A stretch of 64,000 bases of DNA from Paracoccaceae bacterium (lineage in GTDB: Bacteria > Pseudomonadota > Alphaproteobacteria > Rhodobacterales > Rhodobacteraceae): the NCBI GenBank assembly GCA_958296035.1, contig OY282431.1, forward strand, positions 1,553,001 to 1,617,000, read 5' to 3'. The notes beneath the pieces are model-generated. The model searched no databases. It saw nothing but the letters and a program-made list of their open reading frames with translations, and had not been told where the DNA came from. The position numbers and the translations under genes are program-made. Of this stretch, positions 19,194-29,384 are shown in pieces. Every line of letters starts with the position of its first letter. Position 1 is the first letter of the stretch.

Positions 19194-20795
19194 CTACTCT
19201 TTGGCCCATTGACGAAAATCGATTTCGTAATTGAAATGGTAGCTGGTCACACGTTTGTTGAGGACTGTGGTATGCTTGTCCGAATAAACGTGAATCTTAG
19301 GAGTCGCAGCTGACCAGATTGTGGCGATTTCATCATACAGTGCCTGCCGTTTTTCTGGAACGATTGTCGCACGCGCTTCTCCCAGCAGTCTCTCGGCTTC
19401 CTCGAGACATACTTCCGTAAGGTTGTATTGAAGACCACAGGTCATATCGTAGCCCAGGAAGTACCCTGCTTCGGGTACGCCGGGTCCATCCAGACGGATA
19501 TAGGTCTGTGCCGTGTGTCCTTCGAGACTGTCGATGTAATCCGTGGCAGACAATTTGTTGATGGTCACGTTGATCCCAAGTTCGCGCCAGGTGGCTTGAA
19601 CTACGGTTGCAATCTGCTCTTCAATCGTGTTGCCCTCCGGAATATTCAATGCAACATCAATCGGCGTCTGCACGCCGGACTCGGCCATGAGTGCCCTGGC
19701 CTTTTCCATGTCATAGGTCGGAATATCGATCAAGCCGGGCGTGAACTCGCCCAGTGTCGGCATGAAAGGGCCACCGAACAAAGTGCCATATCCGAAAGCG
19801 ATACTGTCCCTGATTTCTTCATAGGGTACAGCGTAGCTGACCGCTTCACGCACTTTCAGGTTGTCCCATGGGGTTTTGGTATTTGGAAGGCCGATCTGCT
19901 CTGAAATTGCGTGGTCGTTAGCAATAATGCGAACTTCATCGTTATCCGCGAGGCTTGTCACTGATGCCTTGGTCATGCCCAACGTTACGTCAGCCTCTCC
20001 GGATCGTGCCTGCAGAAGCAATGTCGGGTCAGAATTGATGAAGTTGATTTCGATCTTCTTTGATGCAGGCTGTATTGGGAAGTCTGGATTGGCCACCAAT
20101 ATGGCCTTCGTGTTGGGCTCATATACCTCCAGAATGAAGGGCCCTGGTCCAGTTACGTTATTGGACATCCACTCATTCAGTGAATTCGCCTGTATACCAC
20201 CATTGGCTTCCACGATTTCCCGGTCAACAACCGATGACCATGGCTGAGCATGCAACTGGAGGAGGTTGGGATCGGGCCGGCTCAGTTTGACGACCAACGT
20301 GTATGGGTCCGGTGTTTCAAGTGATTCGATGAGAGGTGGGTCATAGAAGCCGTCCAATATAACGTAGGCTCCACAGCCATTCATGGTCAGTACTCTTTCC
20401 CAGGAGTACTTCACATCTTCGGAAGTGACAGGTCTTCCACTGGCAAAAGTAACGTCATCGCGTAATTTGTATGTATAGGTCAGTCCGTCCTCACTGATTT
20501 CCCAGGATGTAGCCAAATACGGTTCGATGTTCTTGACCTCGATTTCAGTGGTTCCGTCGGGTCCTGGCCTGGTTCCGTATTGTGTGAGTCGGGTGTAGAA
20601 ATTCTGCACAAAGCCGACCTCAACGATACCACAGCCCCAGGCGGGGTCAAGTGTGGCAGGTGCCTGCCCCATATTGACAATGAGCGGATCATCCTGTGCT
20701 TTCCCTGTGCTGGCAATACCCGAAATGCCGATGATACAAACAGCCACAACACTGATGACACGCCGCAAGTCGTACAAGTATTTTTCGAATCTCAT
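19194..20795 (-). CDS. ABC transporter solute-binding protein, family 5 (peptide/opine/nickel type)
   Basis: Periplasmic receptor of the DppA/OppA type, delivering a substrate to a DppBCDF-like importer. From the ATG at 20795 it has 533 residues. A twin-arginine-free signal peptide (VVAVCIIGISGIASTGKAQ) is followed by DPLIVNMGQAPATLDPAWGC and the family block YLATSWEISEDGLTYTYKLR at about 80-100. The start is chosen because AGAGGTGG lies about 8 bases upstream; the longer frame to 20837 lacks this. No permease or ATPase gene adjoins it. The only such set in the window is the operon at 28.3-32.3 kb on the same strand, which itself lacks a receptor. Pairing the two is inference. Confidence 0.88.
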   Translation of the reverse strand: MRFEKYLYDLRRVISVVAVCIIGISGIASTGKAQDDPLIVNMGQAPATLDPAWGCGIVEVGFVQNFYTRLTQYGTRPGPDGTTEIEVKNIEPYLATSWEISEDGLTYTYKLRDDVTFASGRPVTSEDVKYSWERVLTMNGCGAYVILDGFYDPPLIESLETPDPYTLVVKLSRPDPNLLQLHAQPWSSVVDREIVEANGGIQANSLNEWMSNNVTGPGPFILEVYEPNTKAILVANPDFPIQPASKKIEINFINSDPTLLLQARSGEADVTLGMTKASVTSLADNDEVRIIANDHAISEQIGLPNTKTPWDNLKVREAVSYAVPYEEIRDSIAFGYGTLFGGPFMPTLGEFTPGLIDIPTYDMEKARALMAESGVQTPIDVALNIPEGNTIEEQIATVVQATWRELGINVTINKLSATDYIDSLEGHTAQTYIRLDGPGVPEAGYFLGYDMTCGLQYNLTEVCLEEAERLLGEARATIVPEKRQALYDEIATIWSAATPKIHVYSDKHTTVLNKRVTSYHFNYEIDFRQWAKE

Positions 20796-20939
20796 TTTGT
20801 TCCACCTCTGTGTTCTCCTTTGGAATCGGCAGAGCATATGCGGAAGTTGTCAGACTTGCAAAACCTGAAACACCTCGTGTCCACAACTGCCAAAGGACAG
20901 GGTTGCACAGACCTCGGCAATGCCTGTGTTGTTGCCGAT

Positions 20940-21854
20940 ATCTGAAGCCGACCTGCAGCCGGAGCAATACGCCTAGCGGCCGGGACGCAGTGCGAAGGAT
21001 GCGGTCAAGCGTGTTCATCATCTGTTGAATCGGGGCCACAGCGAGGGTGTTGACGCCGACCTTTCCAACGCCTTCGGTGAGAGACCGCATGCCGGGCTCA
21101 CGAAGAGCCTTGCCCGTCGCATCAGCGATGGTCGCCTGCTCGGACTGATCAAGTCATGGCTGGAGATGCCGGCAGTGGCGGCAAGCGGCGCACCAATCGT
21201 GCGCGCAAGGAAAGCAAGGGAACCCCTCGGGGTTCTCCCATTTCCCCGCTGTTCAGCAACATCACCATGCGCCGCTTCATACCGGGCTGGAAAGTATTCG
21301 GCCATGCCGAGCGGTTTCGGTACCGGGATTGTCAATTATGCCGATGACTTCTGTGTATCGGGCGCGGCGCCGGCAGCAGGGATGCTGACTGCGGTTGCCG
21401 ACATCATGGACAGGCTGAAGCTACGCACAGAAGACCAGATGCCTCCGATGTCCCGGGGAACCGATGAAGTTTCTCGGCACTCGCAGCGGATGGAACTATC
21501 GTCCGGGGCATTGGCGCCGTATCAGCGAGGCTACGGACCGCAGGTCCGCAGGCGAGGCTGTGGAGGTGAAAGTAGAGGAACGCAACCGGATGAAGTCGGG
21601 CGGGGCGAACTATTTCACGCTGGGGCAGGTCAGTCCTGCCTACCGCTACATCGACTACCACGCTGCGCAGCGGCTACGACCGTGGCTCTGTCGCAAGCAC
21701 AAGGTGAGGTCCGGCAAGTGGGTGCGTTTTTCGGATGTCAGGCTCCACAAGACGTATGGCCTTGTTCACCTTGCGTCCACGACCAGGAGCCTTCCGTGGG
21801 CGAAGGCATGATCCCGACTGAAAGCCGGGTGCGGGAAACCCGCACGCCCGGTCT
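20940..21854 (+). pseudogene. Group II intron remnant: decayed reverse transcriptase/maturase plus domain V
   Basis: Pieces of a group II intron-encoded protein appear in several plus-strand frames. They include EADLQPEQYA then a stop, RPGR, DADLSNAFGERPHAGLTKSL, RRISDGRLLGLIKSWLEMP, KGTPRGSPISPLFSNI, IVNYADDFCV (the RT active site) and, in the C-terminal maturase part, ANYFTLGQVSPAYRYID and KHKVRSGKWVRFSD. Several frameshifts and a stop break it, and the N-terminal RT part before about 20940 is missing. At 21819-21854 an AGC-containing hairpin with a GAAA loop and GCGGG/CCCGC stem matches intron domain V. Start and end are approximate. The element is dead. Confidence 0.85.
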
Positions 21855-24113
21855 GACGAGGAGGGGTGTGGAAACACGGGCCAGGGCCGGGAACCGAGGC
21901 ACTGGCACATGGCGCAAGCCGCCAGCGAACTGCTACTCCCTCAGACCTACGGCCAGGCGCGCCTCTACGCCCATACCTGGCCGGTGCATCACGCCAGCGC
22001 AGACCGTTGCGCTGGACGAAGATGATACCACTCGGGACCAGGCAGTCGTCGACCCGCGGAACGCCGCGTGACCTGGTGCTGTTTCCCAAGTAGATTTAAA
22101 AGTTAATTCTCAGATTAATCCATTACGGTATGGGACAAATTGTCCCGCTTTGCGCCGACAACGTTAAGAGGTTGTGAATGGCCTGCCTGTTATAATTATC
22201 CGGCACGGAATCAGACAGAAGCGACGCCGTCAAGTATCAAGTATCAAAGAGGGCTGACCCTAGGCTGAACACGATTGGCCCGGTCAGCGACCCTTTGAAG
22301 ATTTCCAGCACAATCGCGGGGTGTCATTTTCGGGATTATCTCGGCAGCAGGTAGGCGAGAATTCTCAGATAGTTCCTGGTTCCATGCTTGTGAACTGGAA
22401 TTGCACTCGGTGTACAGGATATTCGAAATACACCGTTGGGACGCGCTACCAGGAGTGCATGTCACAGATTTGCCAAGGACGCACTGTATCGCCTCTGCTC
22501 AAGCTTGGGACGACGCTCTTATGCGGTATCGTTGGATCGAGAGTTGAAAGTCGATCCGTGATGCGTCTCAGGATGTATAGGGTGCACTTTAGGATGTGTC
22601 GTGAATAGAATGCGTTCCGTTGCCGAGACATCAACACTTATCCGTCAGGCTGACAAATTGCTGAGCGGTGTTGATCGTTGCAGGTTGATCGACCGCCTAG
22701 CAGAAAATCCCCTGGCAGGTGATGTCTCGGGTGCGCAGGCAACACCTTGAATTGTCAGGCCGCGACAAGCTTGGAGTGCTCAGGATGGTCTATCCTTATG
22801 GGGCGTCAAGATTTCTGCAATCGCGCTTCTGGTTAAAGTCAAATCCAGCCAAGCCGATTCGCGTTCCGCAAAATGATATGCGGTCAGGGCAATCGCGCTG
22901 GTAATCAGGAATTCAGAAAGGGAGAAATCTTGAGCAAATTGGGGAAAGACCCGGTCAGGTCGATGACCGTAGCGATGGTACATGCCAGGGCAATGTCCGC
23001 ATTTGGTTTATGAACCAATAATCCATGTGAGGTTTGCAAGGCTCCCATGCGCACCTGGGCGCAGATGGCAGCACTGATAGGTAAAAGCCTGCCAGGCTAT
23101 TGTATTGGAAGAAAGGGCGGTGGCGTTCCTACCGCGCCTTATAGCGAGGGTGCTGGAAACTGCCCGGCGGACCCTGCTGACCTGCTAGTCATGAACTGAA
23201 GGATACCATCCAACCGACCAAGCCTCCTCACCCTCCGCTAATTGTCCATGCTGCCAGGGGATTAGCACTCTTAGCGCCCATTTGTGGGGACGGAGTTCCA
23301 TTGGCACCAATGCATCGTCCATTCTGCCGCTCACGGTGAGACTCGGCTCGACGTTGTGAGATCTGTTGCCAGTTCAAATGGAAAGCAGCATTGTCCGTAC
23401 GATCTGATTGTGCGTAGCGACAAAGTCTTGGCAGCGATTCTTGCTATTGCCAGTGCGGCGAGGCCGCACCCCAGGAATTCAAAGCGGACCCGATAAACGG
23501 ACCCGTCAGCCAGCAGCGCTGTAAGCGGCTTGCCGTGGAGCTGGGCTTCAGGGTCTTCGTCATCGTGTTTCGGAAGTTTTTCGAGGTCGGGTATGACTAC
23601 TGTATCAACTCGGACATTCGCAGTTGCGCGCCAGACGTCCCGGAATTGAACTGCATAGCGCGCAGGATGCTCATGAAAGCCCAGAACCATGATGCCCTGA
23701 GATGCGAAACTGTAACGTCTGTAGAACCGGTACAGATCAATTTCTATGCTTCAGTGGACGCGGGCGCTGGACGTTTGGCTACGCATGTCGGCACACATTT
23801 CTCTGCATATTCAGCGATCAGTTTCCGGACAAAGCAGGCGGCACCTCACAAATGCAGACCCGCTTCGAAAGCCAGGTCACGAATGTCCCTTGGATTGAAG
23901 TGAAGATTACCTGGCACACCGGACTGAAGATGATCAGGTTACTGCAGGTCCTTTCCTGGCCTTGCCAGCAATTCTGCAGAGGTCTCTACAGGCTACGCCT
24001 CGCAAACTCCGTCATTTCTAATCCTTGCCACGAGAGCGATCGTTGCCTGCCAGGTTCCGGGCACGGCAAGTACGAGTCTACTGCCAAGCCCGTTGTTGCT
24101 GGAGTGAACGCCT
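21855..24113. other. About 2.2 kb of debris without an identifiable gene
   Basis: No intact gene recognised on either strand. The longest protein-like stretch is minus 23331-23690, with HEHPARYAVQFRDVWRATAN and TVVIPDLEKLPKHDD. Further minus-strand protein-like text broken by a stop lies near 23830-23940 (HLQSGVPGNLHFNPRDIRDL). These may be remains of one lost gene upstream of the group II intron scar. No family was recognised. The repeat at 22075-22181 is listed separately. Confidence 0.45.
22075..22181. repeat. 107-base repeat, copy 2 (partner at 8073-8179)
   Basis: Ungapped match to 8073-8179 with about 18 mismatches by eye. It contains the palindrome GGACAAATTGTCC at 22133-22145. It lies about 220 bases after the group II intron domain V. 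Confidence 0.65.
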
Positions 24114-26360
24114 TCAGCCAAGCCGTTCCTTCATCGCCTTTAAGATCCGTGGCGGTGACATGGGGAGGTGAGTCAGCCGAACGCCCGCAGCATTGGATAC
24201 GGAATTCGCAATTGCTGCAAGCGGGGGGCAGATTGACGTTTCGCCTACACCACGCACGCCATATGGATGGCCGGGGTTTGGTGTCTCCACGATTACCGTA
24301 TCGATCATCGGAAGATCACTGGCAACAGGGATGCGATAATCCAGGAAGCCGTCATTTTGAAGGCGCCCCTGCTCATCGTAGATGTACTCCTCATTCAGAG
24401 CCCATCCGATACCTTGTGCAGCACCGCCCTGGTATTGACCTTCAACATAGGAAGGGTGGATTGCCCTTCCTGCATCTTGAACGACCGTATAGCGAGTAAT
24501 TTCAGTTTTCCCGGTTTCGGGGTCAACTTCCGAATCGACGATGTGAACCGCAAATGACGGGCCTGCTCCGTCGGGAGTTACGGAATGGTGGCCCGAAATA
24601 GGCCCGCCAGTCCGGCCCATCCGGCCGGCAATTTCCTCGATTGGTAGCGGGTCGAATTCTCCGGCGTTCGATCCGGCAGGTATGGCGCAGCCATCCCGCC
24701 ACTTTACGGCTTCCTCTGAAATCCCCCATTTTGCAGCTGCACGGGCACAGAGCTTATCCGTGGCGTCTCGTGCCGCCTCAACTGTTGCCAATCCACAGGC
24801 GAAGGTGACCCGGCTACCGTGGCTCATTTCATTGAACCCAAGTGACGCTGTGTCTGCAATGTTTACGCGAATGTTCTCGTAAGGAATTCCCAACTCTTCG
24901 GCTGCCATCAGCGCAATTGAGGCACGGCTTCCACCGATGTCCGGGGTGCCAACAGTGATCTGAATCGATCCGTCTTCGCTGAGCATAAGGTTGACAGAAG
25001 TTTCCATGCCAAAGTTGAACCAGAACCCACATGAAATTCCCCGACCATGCCCTTCTTTCAATGGGCTTGTCCAATGAGGATGAGCCTTTGCTGCTTCAAG
25101 GCAGTCGACAAGACCGATCTTGGGATAGATCGGACCATAGGAAGATCTGGTTCCCTCCCTGGCAGCGTTCTTGAGTCGCACCTCCATCGGGTCAAGTCTA
25201 AGCCGGTTGCACAGCTCGTCAATCACGCTTTCCGTTGAAAAGGCAGCTATCGGCGAACCCGGTGCCCTGTAGGCGGCCACTTTTGGCCTGTTGCACATCA
25301 CGTCGTAGCCCGTCGTTTTGACATGATTGATCTGATAGGGTGCAAAGGCGCACTGCGCGGTTAGCATGGCCCAGGCCCCGGGAAATGCTCCGCCCTGCAG
25401 CCGGTAAGTCCCCTGAGCTGCCGAGATCCGTCCGTCGTTGGTCATGCCAATCTTCACATCCATTGATGAAGATGACGTGGGTCCAGAGGCCTTGAATACC
25501 TCGGAACGGTTCATTACCACCTTGACCGGTCGGTTTGTCTTGCGGCTAAGTGCGAGGGCAACCGGTTCAATGAACTGAGTGGTCTTGCCACCAAACCCGC
25601 CACCAATCTCGGACGCAGTGACCTTAAGTGCTGATGTTTCGATCCCAAGCAGGGCCGCGCAGAACTTCTGGTCGAACCATTGACCCTGCGTGCAGCACCA
25701 GAGTTCACCACGCCCATCGGGGCCAAGTTGTGCCAGACAGGCATGCGGCTCGATATAGCCCTGATGGGCCGCTTCAACAGTAAAATGCCGTTCAATGATT
25801 AGGTCTGCCTCGGCAAATCCCGCATCGAGGTCGCCGTGACCGTGTTCGTAATAACCGACAACATTCGGCGATAGGCCAGCAGGTACTGAAGTGCTGACCT
25901 GACCCTCTCGGATGACTGGCGCGTCGGGCTGCATGGCTTCGTCAACATCCGTGACGTGCGGCAGGACCTCATACTCGACGTCGACCAGCGCCACGGCCTC
26001 GCGGGCGATCAAAGAGGACGTCGCCGCCACTGCCGCCACAGCATGTCCGTGATACAGTGCCCGTTCTCCTGCCATTACGTTATCAAGGACGTTCCAGTAT
26101 TCACCCTCAACATCCTCGGCAAAATCGGCGCGGGTGACCACAGCTTTTACGCCGGCTAGCGCAAGTGCTCTTGACCCATCAATCCGGATAATTCTTGCAT
26201 GGGCATGCGGGCTGCGAACCATCGCGCCATGCAGCATTCCAGCCGCATAGGCATCTGCTCCGTAATTTGCGCGACCGGTGACCTTGTCAACACCATCGGG
26301 GCGGTCGGGGCGCGTGCCGATGTATTTGAAGTCACTTGAATTGAGTTTGTCGAAGGCCAT
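24114..26360 (-). CDS. Molybdenum hydroxylase large (molybdopterin-binding) subunit, xanthine dehydrogenase family
   Basis: Catalytic subunit of a three-part xanthine-oxidase-family enzyme that hydroxylates a carbon next to nitrogen or carbonyl in a heterocycle or aldehyde. 748 residues. Mo-cofactor blocks seen are EIGGGFGGKTTQFIEP and PKVAAYRAPGSPIAAFSTES near the active-site loop. The catalytic glutamate is in VRGVGETSICPPLAA near the C-terminus. The AYRAPGSP loop lacks the AYxCSFR motif of true CO dehydrogenase, so CoxL is excluded. The start overlaps the small-subunit stop by one base. The substrate cannot be read from sequence. The nearby hydantoinase genes make a cyclic nitrogen compound a fair guess only. 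Confidence 0.9.
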   Translation of the reverse strand: MAFDKLNSSDFKYIGTRPDRPDGVDKVTGRANYGADAYAAGMLHGAMVRSPHAHARIIRIDGSRALALAGVKAVVTRADFAEDVEGEYWNVLDNVMAGERALYHGHAVAAVAATSSLIAREAVALVDVEYEVLPHVTDVDEAMQPDAPVIREGQVSTSVPAGLSPNVVGYYEHGHGDLDAGFAEADLIIERHFTVEAAHQGYIEPHACLAQLGPDGRGELWCCTQGQWFDQKFCAALLGIETSALKVTASEIGGGFGGKTTQFIEPVALALSRKTNRPVKVVMNRSEVFKASGPTSSSSMDVKIGMTNDGRISAAQGTYRLQGGAFPGAWAMLTAQCAFAPYQINHVKTTGYDVMCNRPKVAAYRAPGSPIAAFSTESVIDELCNRLRLDPMEVRLKNAAREGTRSSYGPIYPKIGLVDCLEAAKAHPHWTSPLKEGHGRGISCGFWFNFGMETSVNLMLSEDGSIQITVGTPDIGGSRASIALMAAEELGIPYENIRVNIADTASLGFNEMSHGSRVTFACGLATVEAARDATDKLCARAAAKWGISEEAVKWRDGCAIPAGSNAGEFDPLPIEEIAGRMGRTGGPISGHHSVTPDGAGPSFAVHIVDSEVDPETGKTEITRYTVVQDAGRAIHPSYVEGQYQGGAAQGIGWALNEEYIYDEQGRLQNDGFLDYRIPVASDLPMIDTVIVETPNPGHPYGVRGVGETSICPPLAAIANSVSNAAGVRLTHLPMSPPRILKAMKERLG

Positions 26361-26839
26361 CAGTTTGCCGCCCTAATTTCTGCCGCCGTGTCCAGTACGG
26401 CGCGGATGATTTTATCATAACCAGTGCATCTGCACAGATTGCCAGCAAGCCAATATCGAACCTCTGTCTCACTCGGTGCCGGGTTGTGCTCAAGCAGATT
26501 CTTGGCCGCGACCAGGATGCCAGGCGTACATATCCCGCATTGCAGTGCTGCGTGTTCAATGAATTTGACTTGCAACGGGTGGAGTTCTTCGCCATTGGCG
26601 ATGCCTTCCACGGTGCCAATTTCCTTGCCCTCCGCCTCGGCGCCCAGCATCAGACAGGAACATATCAGTCGACCATCTACAGTAACAGAACAAGCACCGC
26701 AGTCGCCCGTGCCACAGCCTTCCTTGGTGCCGGTCAAACCAAGATTGTCTCGAAGCACGTCAAGCAGCGTCTCGCGCGGGTCGCAGAGAAACTCGACCTT
26801 ATCACCATTGACCCTGGCAGTCACATGAATCCTACTCAT
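26360..26839 (-). CDS. Molybdenum hydroxylase small subunit, two [2Fe-2S] clusters
   Basis: Electron-transfer subunit of the xanthine-oxidase-family complex. 159 residues. The plant-ferredoxin-type cluster is KEGCGTGDCGACSVTVDG with a later cysteine in ICSC. The second, four-helix cluster is QCGICTPGILVAA plus NLCRCTGYDKI. It lies between the FAD subunit (three bases before) and the large subunit (one-base overlap, TGATG). All cluster cysteines are present. Cluster supply would come from a SUF-type system, parts of which are at 60 kb. Confidence 0.94.
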   Translation of the reverse strand: MSRIHVTARVNGDKVEFLCDPRETLLDVLRDNLGLTGTKEGCGTGDCGACSVTVDGRLICSCLMLGAEAEGKEIGTVEGIANGEELHPLQVKFIEHAALQCGICTPGILVAAKNLLEHNPAPSETEVRYWLAGNLCRCTGYDKIIRAVLDTAAEIRAAN

Positions 26840-26842
26840 CTT

Positions 26843-27700
26843 TTATCCCTTTGCACGAGAATAGGCGATCTTGGCAGCCCTTTTGGCCAGAACTCCGGCA
26901 ACTTCTGTCCGGAATTCGATCGTACCGCGTTTATCACTTATAGGTTTGCATGCAGCAGATGCCGCTGCGGCCAGTTTCTCAAGCTCACCTTCACCGAGAG
27001 CTGTTCCGACCAGCAACTCGGCGGCATCTGGAAGCACCAGTACTGTGGGAGCAACAGCGCCAAGTACGACTCGCGCCTCAACCACGGCATCACCGTCGAG
27101 ACGTAGGTTTACGGCGCAGCCAACCACCGCGATATCCATTTCCGAGCGCGGAATAAAGCGCAGGTAGGCATCGCCACCGTTTTCACCGCGCCGCGGCAGG
27201 TTGATTCCGGATATTACCTCTCCCGGCTCAAGTGACGTTGATCCCGGTCCGGTAGGAATGTCCTCAACCCTTGCGATGCGAGAGCCATGCGGGCCAACCA
27301 CTGTCGCGGTGGCCGACGCGGCAACCAGTCCGGGCACGCCATCGGCAGCGGGAGAGGCGTTGCACAGATTCCCGGTCAATGTCGCCCGACTCTGGATCTG
27401 GGTCGAACCCACGAGTTCTATTCCTTCGACAACGCCAGGCCAATCGGCAACCAGATCGGCGTTGGCGCCAAGTTTCGATCCCGGTACTGCGGCTCCAATG
27501 CACCAGCCCCCGTCTTCAGTTCGCATAACCTTGCTGATACCGGGGATACCCTTCAAATCTATCATTACGTCAGGCGTTACCATCCCTGATCGCAGCTGGA
27601 CGAGGACGTCTGTTCCGCCCAACAGAAAGCGCGTAACGCCGGGTGCTCCGGCAGCCAGCCGGACGGCCTCCTCAAACGTTTCTGGCCTGTGGTAGCGCAT
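26843..27700 (-). CDS. Molybdenum hydroxylase medium (FAD-binding) subunit
   Basis: FAD subunit that passes electrons out of the complex. 285 residues from the ATG at 27700. The two FAD motifs are FLLGGTDVLVQLRSG near the N-terminus and QSRATLTGNLCNASPAAD at about 105-122. The start is fixed by AAGGAG a few bases upstream; the frame extends to 27751 but without a ribosome site. Gene order FAD, Fe-S, Mo subunit matches many CutM-CutS-CutL-type operons. No dedicated maturation gene (XdhC/CoxI-type) follows. Confidence 0.92.
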   Translation of the reverse strand: MRYHRPETFEEAVRLAAGAPGVTRFLLGGTDVLVQLRSGMVTPDVMIDLKGIPGISKVMRTEDGGWCIGAAVPGSKLGANADLVADWPGVVEGIELVGSTQIQSRATLTGNLCNASPAADGVPGLVAASATATVVGPHGSRIARVEDIPTGPGSTSLEPGEVISGINLPRRGENGGDAYLRFIPRSEMDIAVVGCAVNLRLDGDAVVEARVVLGAVAPTVLVLPDAAELLVGTALGEGELEKLAAAASAACKPISDKRGTIEFRTEVAGVLAKRAAKIAYSRAKG

Positions 27701-28325
27701 TGCTTCTCCTTGGGGTTGGCAGGGTTGTCGCAGGGTCCGGTTGCTTGGCACAATTGAGAAACGCCAACCAGAACGCTAGCGCAATAGCGAATATGAAGTT
27801 GTGCAACAACCCGGTAAACGATGGGAACGCAGCAGATCAGACAGTCATGCACGGGAACAAACGCGCCTGGGCAAGAACATTTTCTGTCCGAATTATTGTT
27901 CGTTGCGTGTCGCCCGGGACAATGAATTCGACCTGCCATGTATCGGAGTTGAACTTGCCTGCCAACAGATTTGCCGTTTACAAGAAATAATTGTCCTGCC
28001 TCCACCGGTCGGTGAAAGTGGGAGATATTGTGTACAGAAACCGGGCGGAAGAAAAACTGAGTAGTGCACGATAGAGCACAGGAGACCGGAGGAGAAGGTC
28101 TCCTGAAACCCGATGCCTGCACTCATCGCCTTCTTTCCCCTTTTCTACCGACACTGTGAGGCGCATTCTGGCAAGGTGCAGTTCCGGGCGCCGCGATGAA
28201 TTTCAAGGCGGCAGAGGCAGGGTCTGGCAAGCAACCGGATATGTTGACAAGGAAATCTCGGATCGGTGAGCGCAACCCTCTCATCCATCTGGCGGACTTT
28301 GCCACGCGGCGGCGAGGACGAAGGT
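27701..28325. other. Gap between the molybdenum hydroxylase operon and the ABC operon
   Basis: About 625 bases. No gene recognised. A 9-bp inverted repeat, CAGGAGACC at 28080-28088 and GGTCTCCTG at 28098-28106, lies about 220 bases after the last ABC gene and could be a transcription end signal. The promoter of the hydroxylase operon should lie in its left half. I could not pick out -35/-10 boxes with confidence. Confidence 0.4.
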
Positions 28326-29384
28326 TCAGTTCGGCGTGCGTAATTCACCTGGAAAGTGACAGGCCACCCAGTGGCCCGGTGTGTGTTCCCTAAGATCAGG
28401 AGCATGTTGCAGACACCTTGACCGCCCGCCTCCCAGCGGGCAACGAGCCCGAAATCTGCAACCTTGCTGCTTTTGGCCAACCGGAGTAACTTCACCGGAC
28501 AAGACCAATCTGGCACCGCGCCGTGGCCGTTCGGGATCGGGAACCGGAACGGCAGAAACCAGCGAAACCGTGTAAGGGTGAAGAGGATTGCGAAACAGTT
28601 CCTGACTGTCGGCAAGCTCCGCAACTGCACCAAGATAAAGCACTGCGACCCTGTCACAGAAATACTCTGCGACCACGAGGTCATGGACGATGAACAAATA
28701 GGTAAGCAAGAATTCTTGCTGAATGTCTTGCAGGAAATTCAGGACTTGCGCCTGAATGGAAACATCGAGCGCAGATACGGGCTCGTCAAGTATGAGCAGA
28801 TCAGGATTTAACACCAGTGCCCTGGCCAGGGCGATGCGCTGTGCCTGCCCTCCTGAAAAGGCATGGGGCTTTCGTGTTGCGCTGGCAGGATCTATGCCCA
28901 CCAGCTCCAGAACTTCTGCAACTCTTTGGCGACGCTCGTTACGATTGCCAGCACCATGGATAACCAACGGCTCCTCAACGATGTCGTGGACACGCATCCT
29001 CGCATCAAGAGATGCGTGCGGATCCTGAAACACCATTTGCATATGCCTTCGAACGCGCCGCAACTCGAGCGTGGACAGGGCAAGGATGTCTTCGCCCGAA
29101 AACACGACCTGGCCGGATGTTGGTCGTTCGAGGAGCATGAGGCAACGCGCAATAGTCGACTTTCCGCAGCCAGATTCGCCGACGAGCCCGAAGGTTTCGC
29201 CACTCATTATATCAATAGAAACATTGTCTACGGCGCGTAGGACCTGTTTCTGGCGCCCCAGCCCCTGGCGCGAAAGAATGAAGTCCTTGACCAGGTTCTT
29301 GATACTGAGAAGGACCTGGCGGTCGGCGCCTTCACATGCCTTGCCTTCGGTTTGATGTCTCTTGTTTGCCGAAACCTGCGTCAT
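28326..29384 (-). CDS. Dipeptide/oligopeptide-type ABC transporter ATP-binding protein (DppF/OppF-like)
   Basis: Second ATPase of a peptide-family importer. 352 residues from the ATG at 29384, which overlaps the stop of the preceding ATPase gene (ATGA). Motifs: Walker A GESGCGKST, Q-loop MVFQDPHASLD, signature AFSGGQAQRIALARAL, Walker B LLILDEPVSALD, and the H-loop IVHDL. The C-terminal oligopeptide extension has cysteines (GCRFRARCPLG, RSRCLQHAP) typical of the Fe-S-binding tail of this family. The longer frame to 29423 overlaps the upstream gene. Last gene of the hyuAB-ABC operon. Confidence 0.9.
   Translation of the reverse strand: MTQVSANKRHQTEGKACEGADRQVLLSIKNLVKDFILSRQGLGRQKQVLRAVDNVSIDIMSGETFGLVGESGCGKSTIARCLMLLERPTSGQVVFSGEDILALSTLELRRVRRHMQMVFQDPHASLDARMRVHDIVEEPLVIHGAGNRNERRQRVAEVLELVGIDPASATRKPHAFSGGQAQRIALARALVLNPDLLILDEPVSALDVSIQAQVLNFLQDIQQEFLLTYLFIVHDLVVAEYFCDRVAVLYLGAVAELADSQELFRNPLHPYTVSLVSAVPVPDPERPRRGARLVLSGEVTPVGQKQQGCRFRARCPLGGGRSRCLQHAPDLREHTPGHWVACHFPGELRTPN

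Noticed and set aside
21866-22093. Plus-strand ORF after the group II intron
   Set aside because: Low-complexity composition, no ribosome site, no recognisable family; probably intron or IS debris.
23702-24499. 265-residue plus-strand ORF
   Set aside because: Its right half lies opposite the molybdenum hydroxylase large-subunit gene, and it has no family features.
24114-26360. Assignment of the large subunit as carbon monoxide dehydrogenase CoxL
   Set aside because: The active-site loop is AYRAPGSP, not the AYxCSFR of true CO dehydrogenase.
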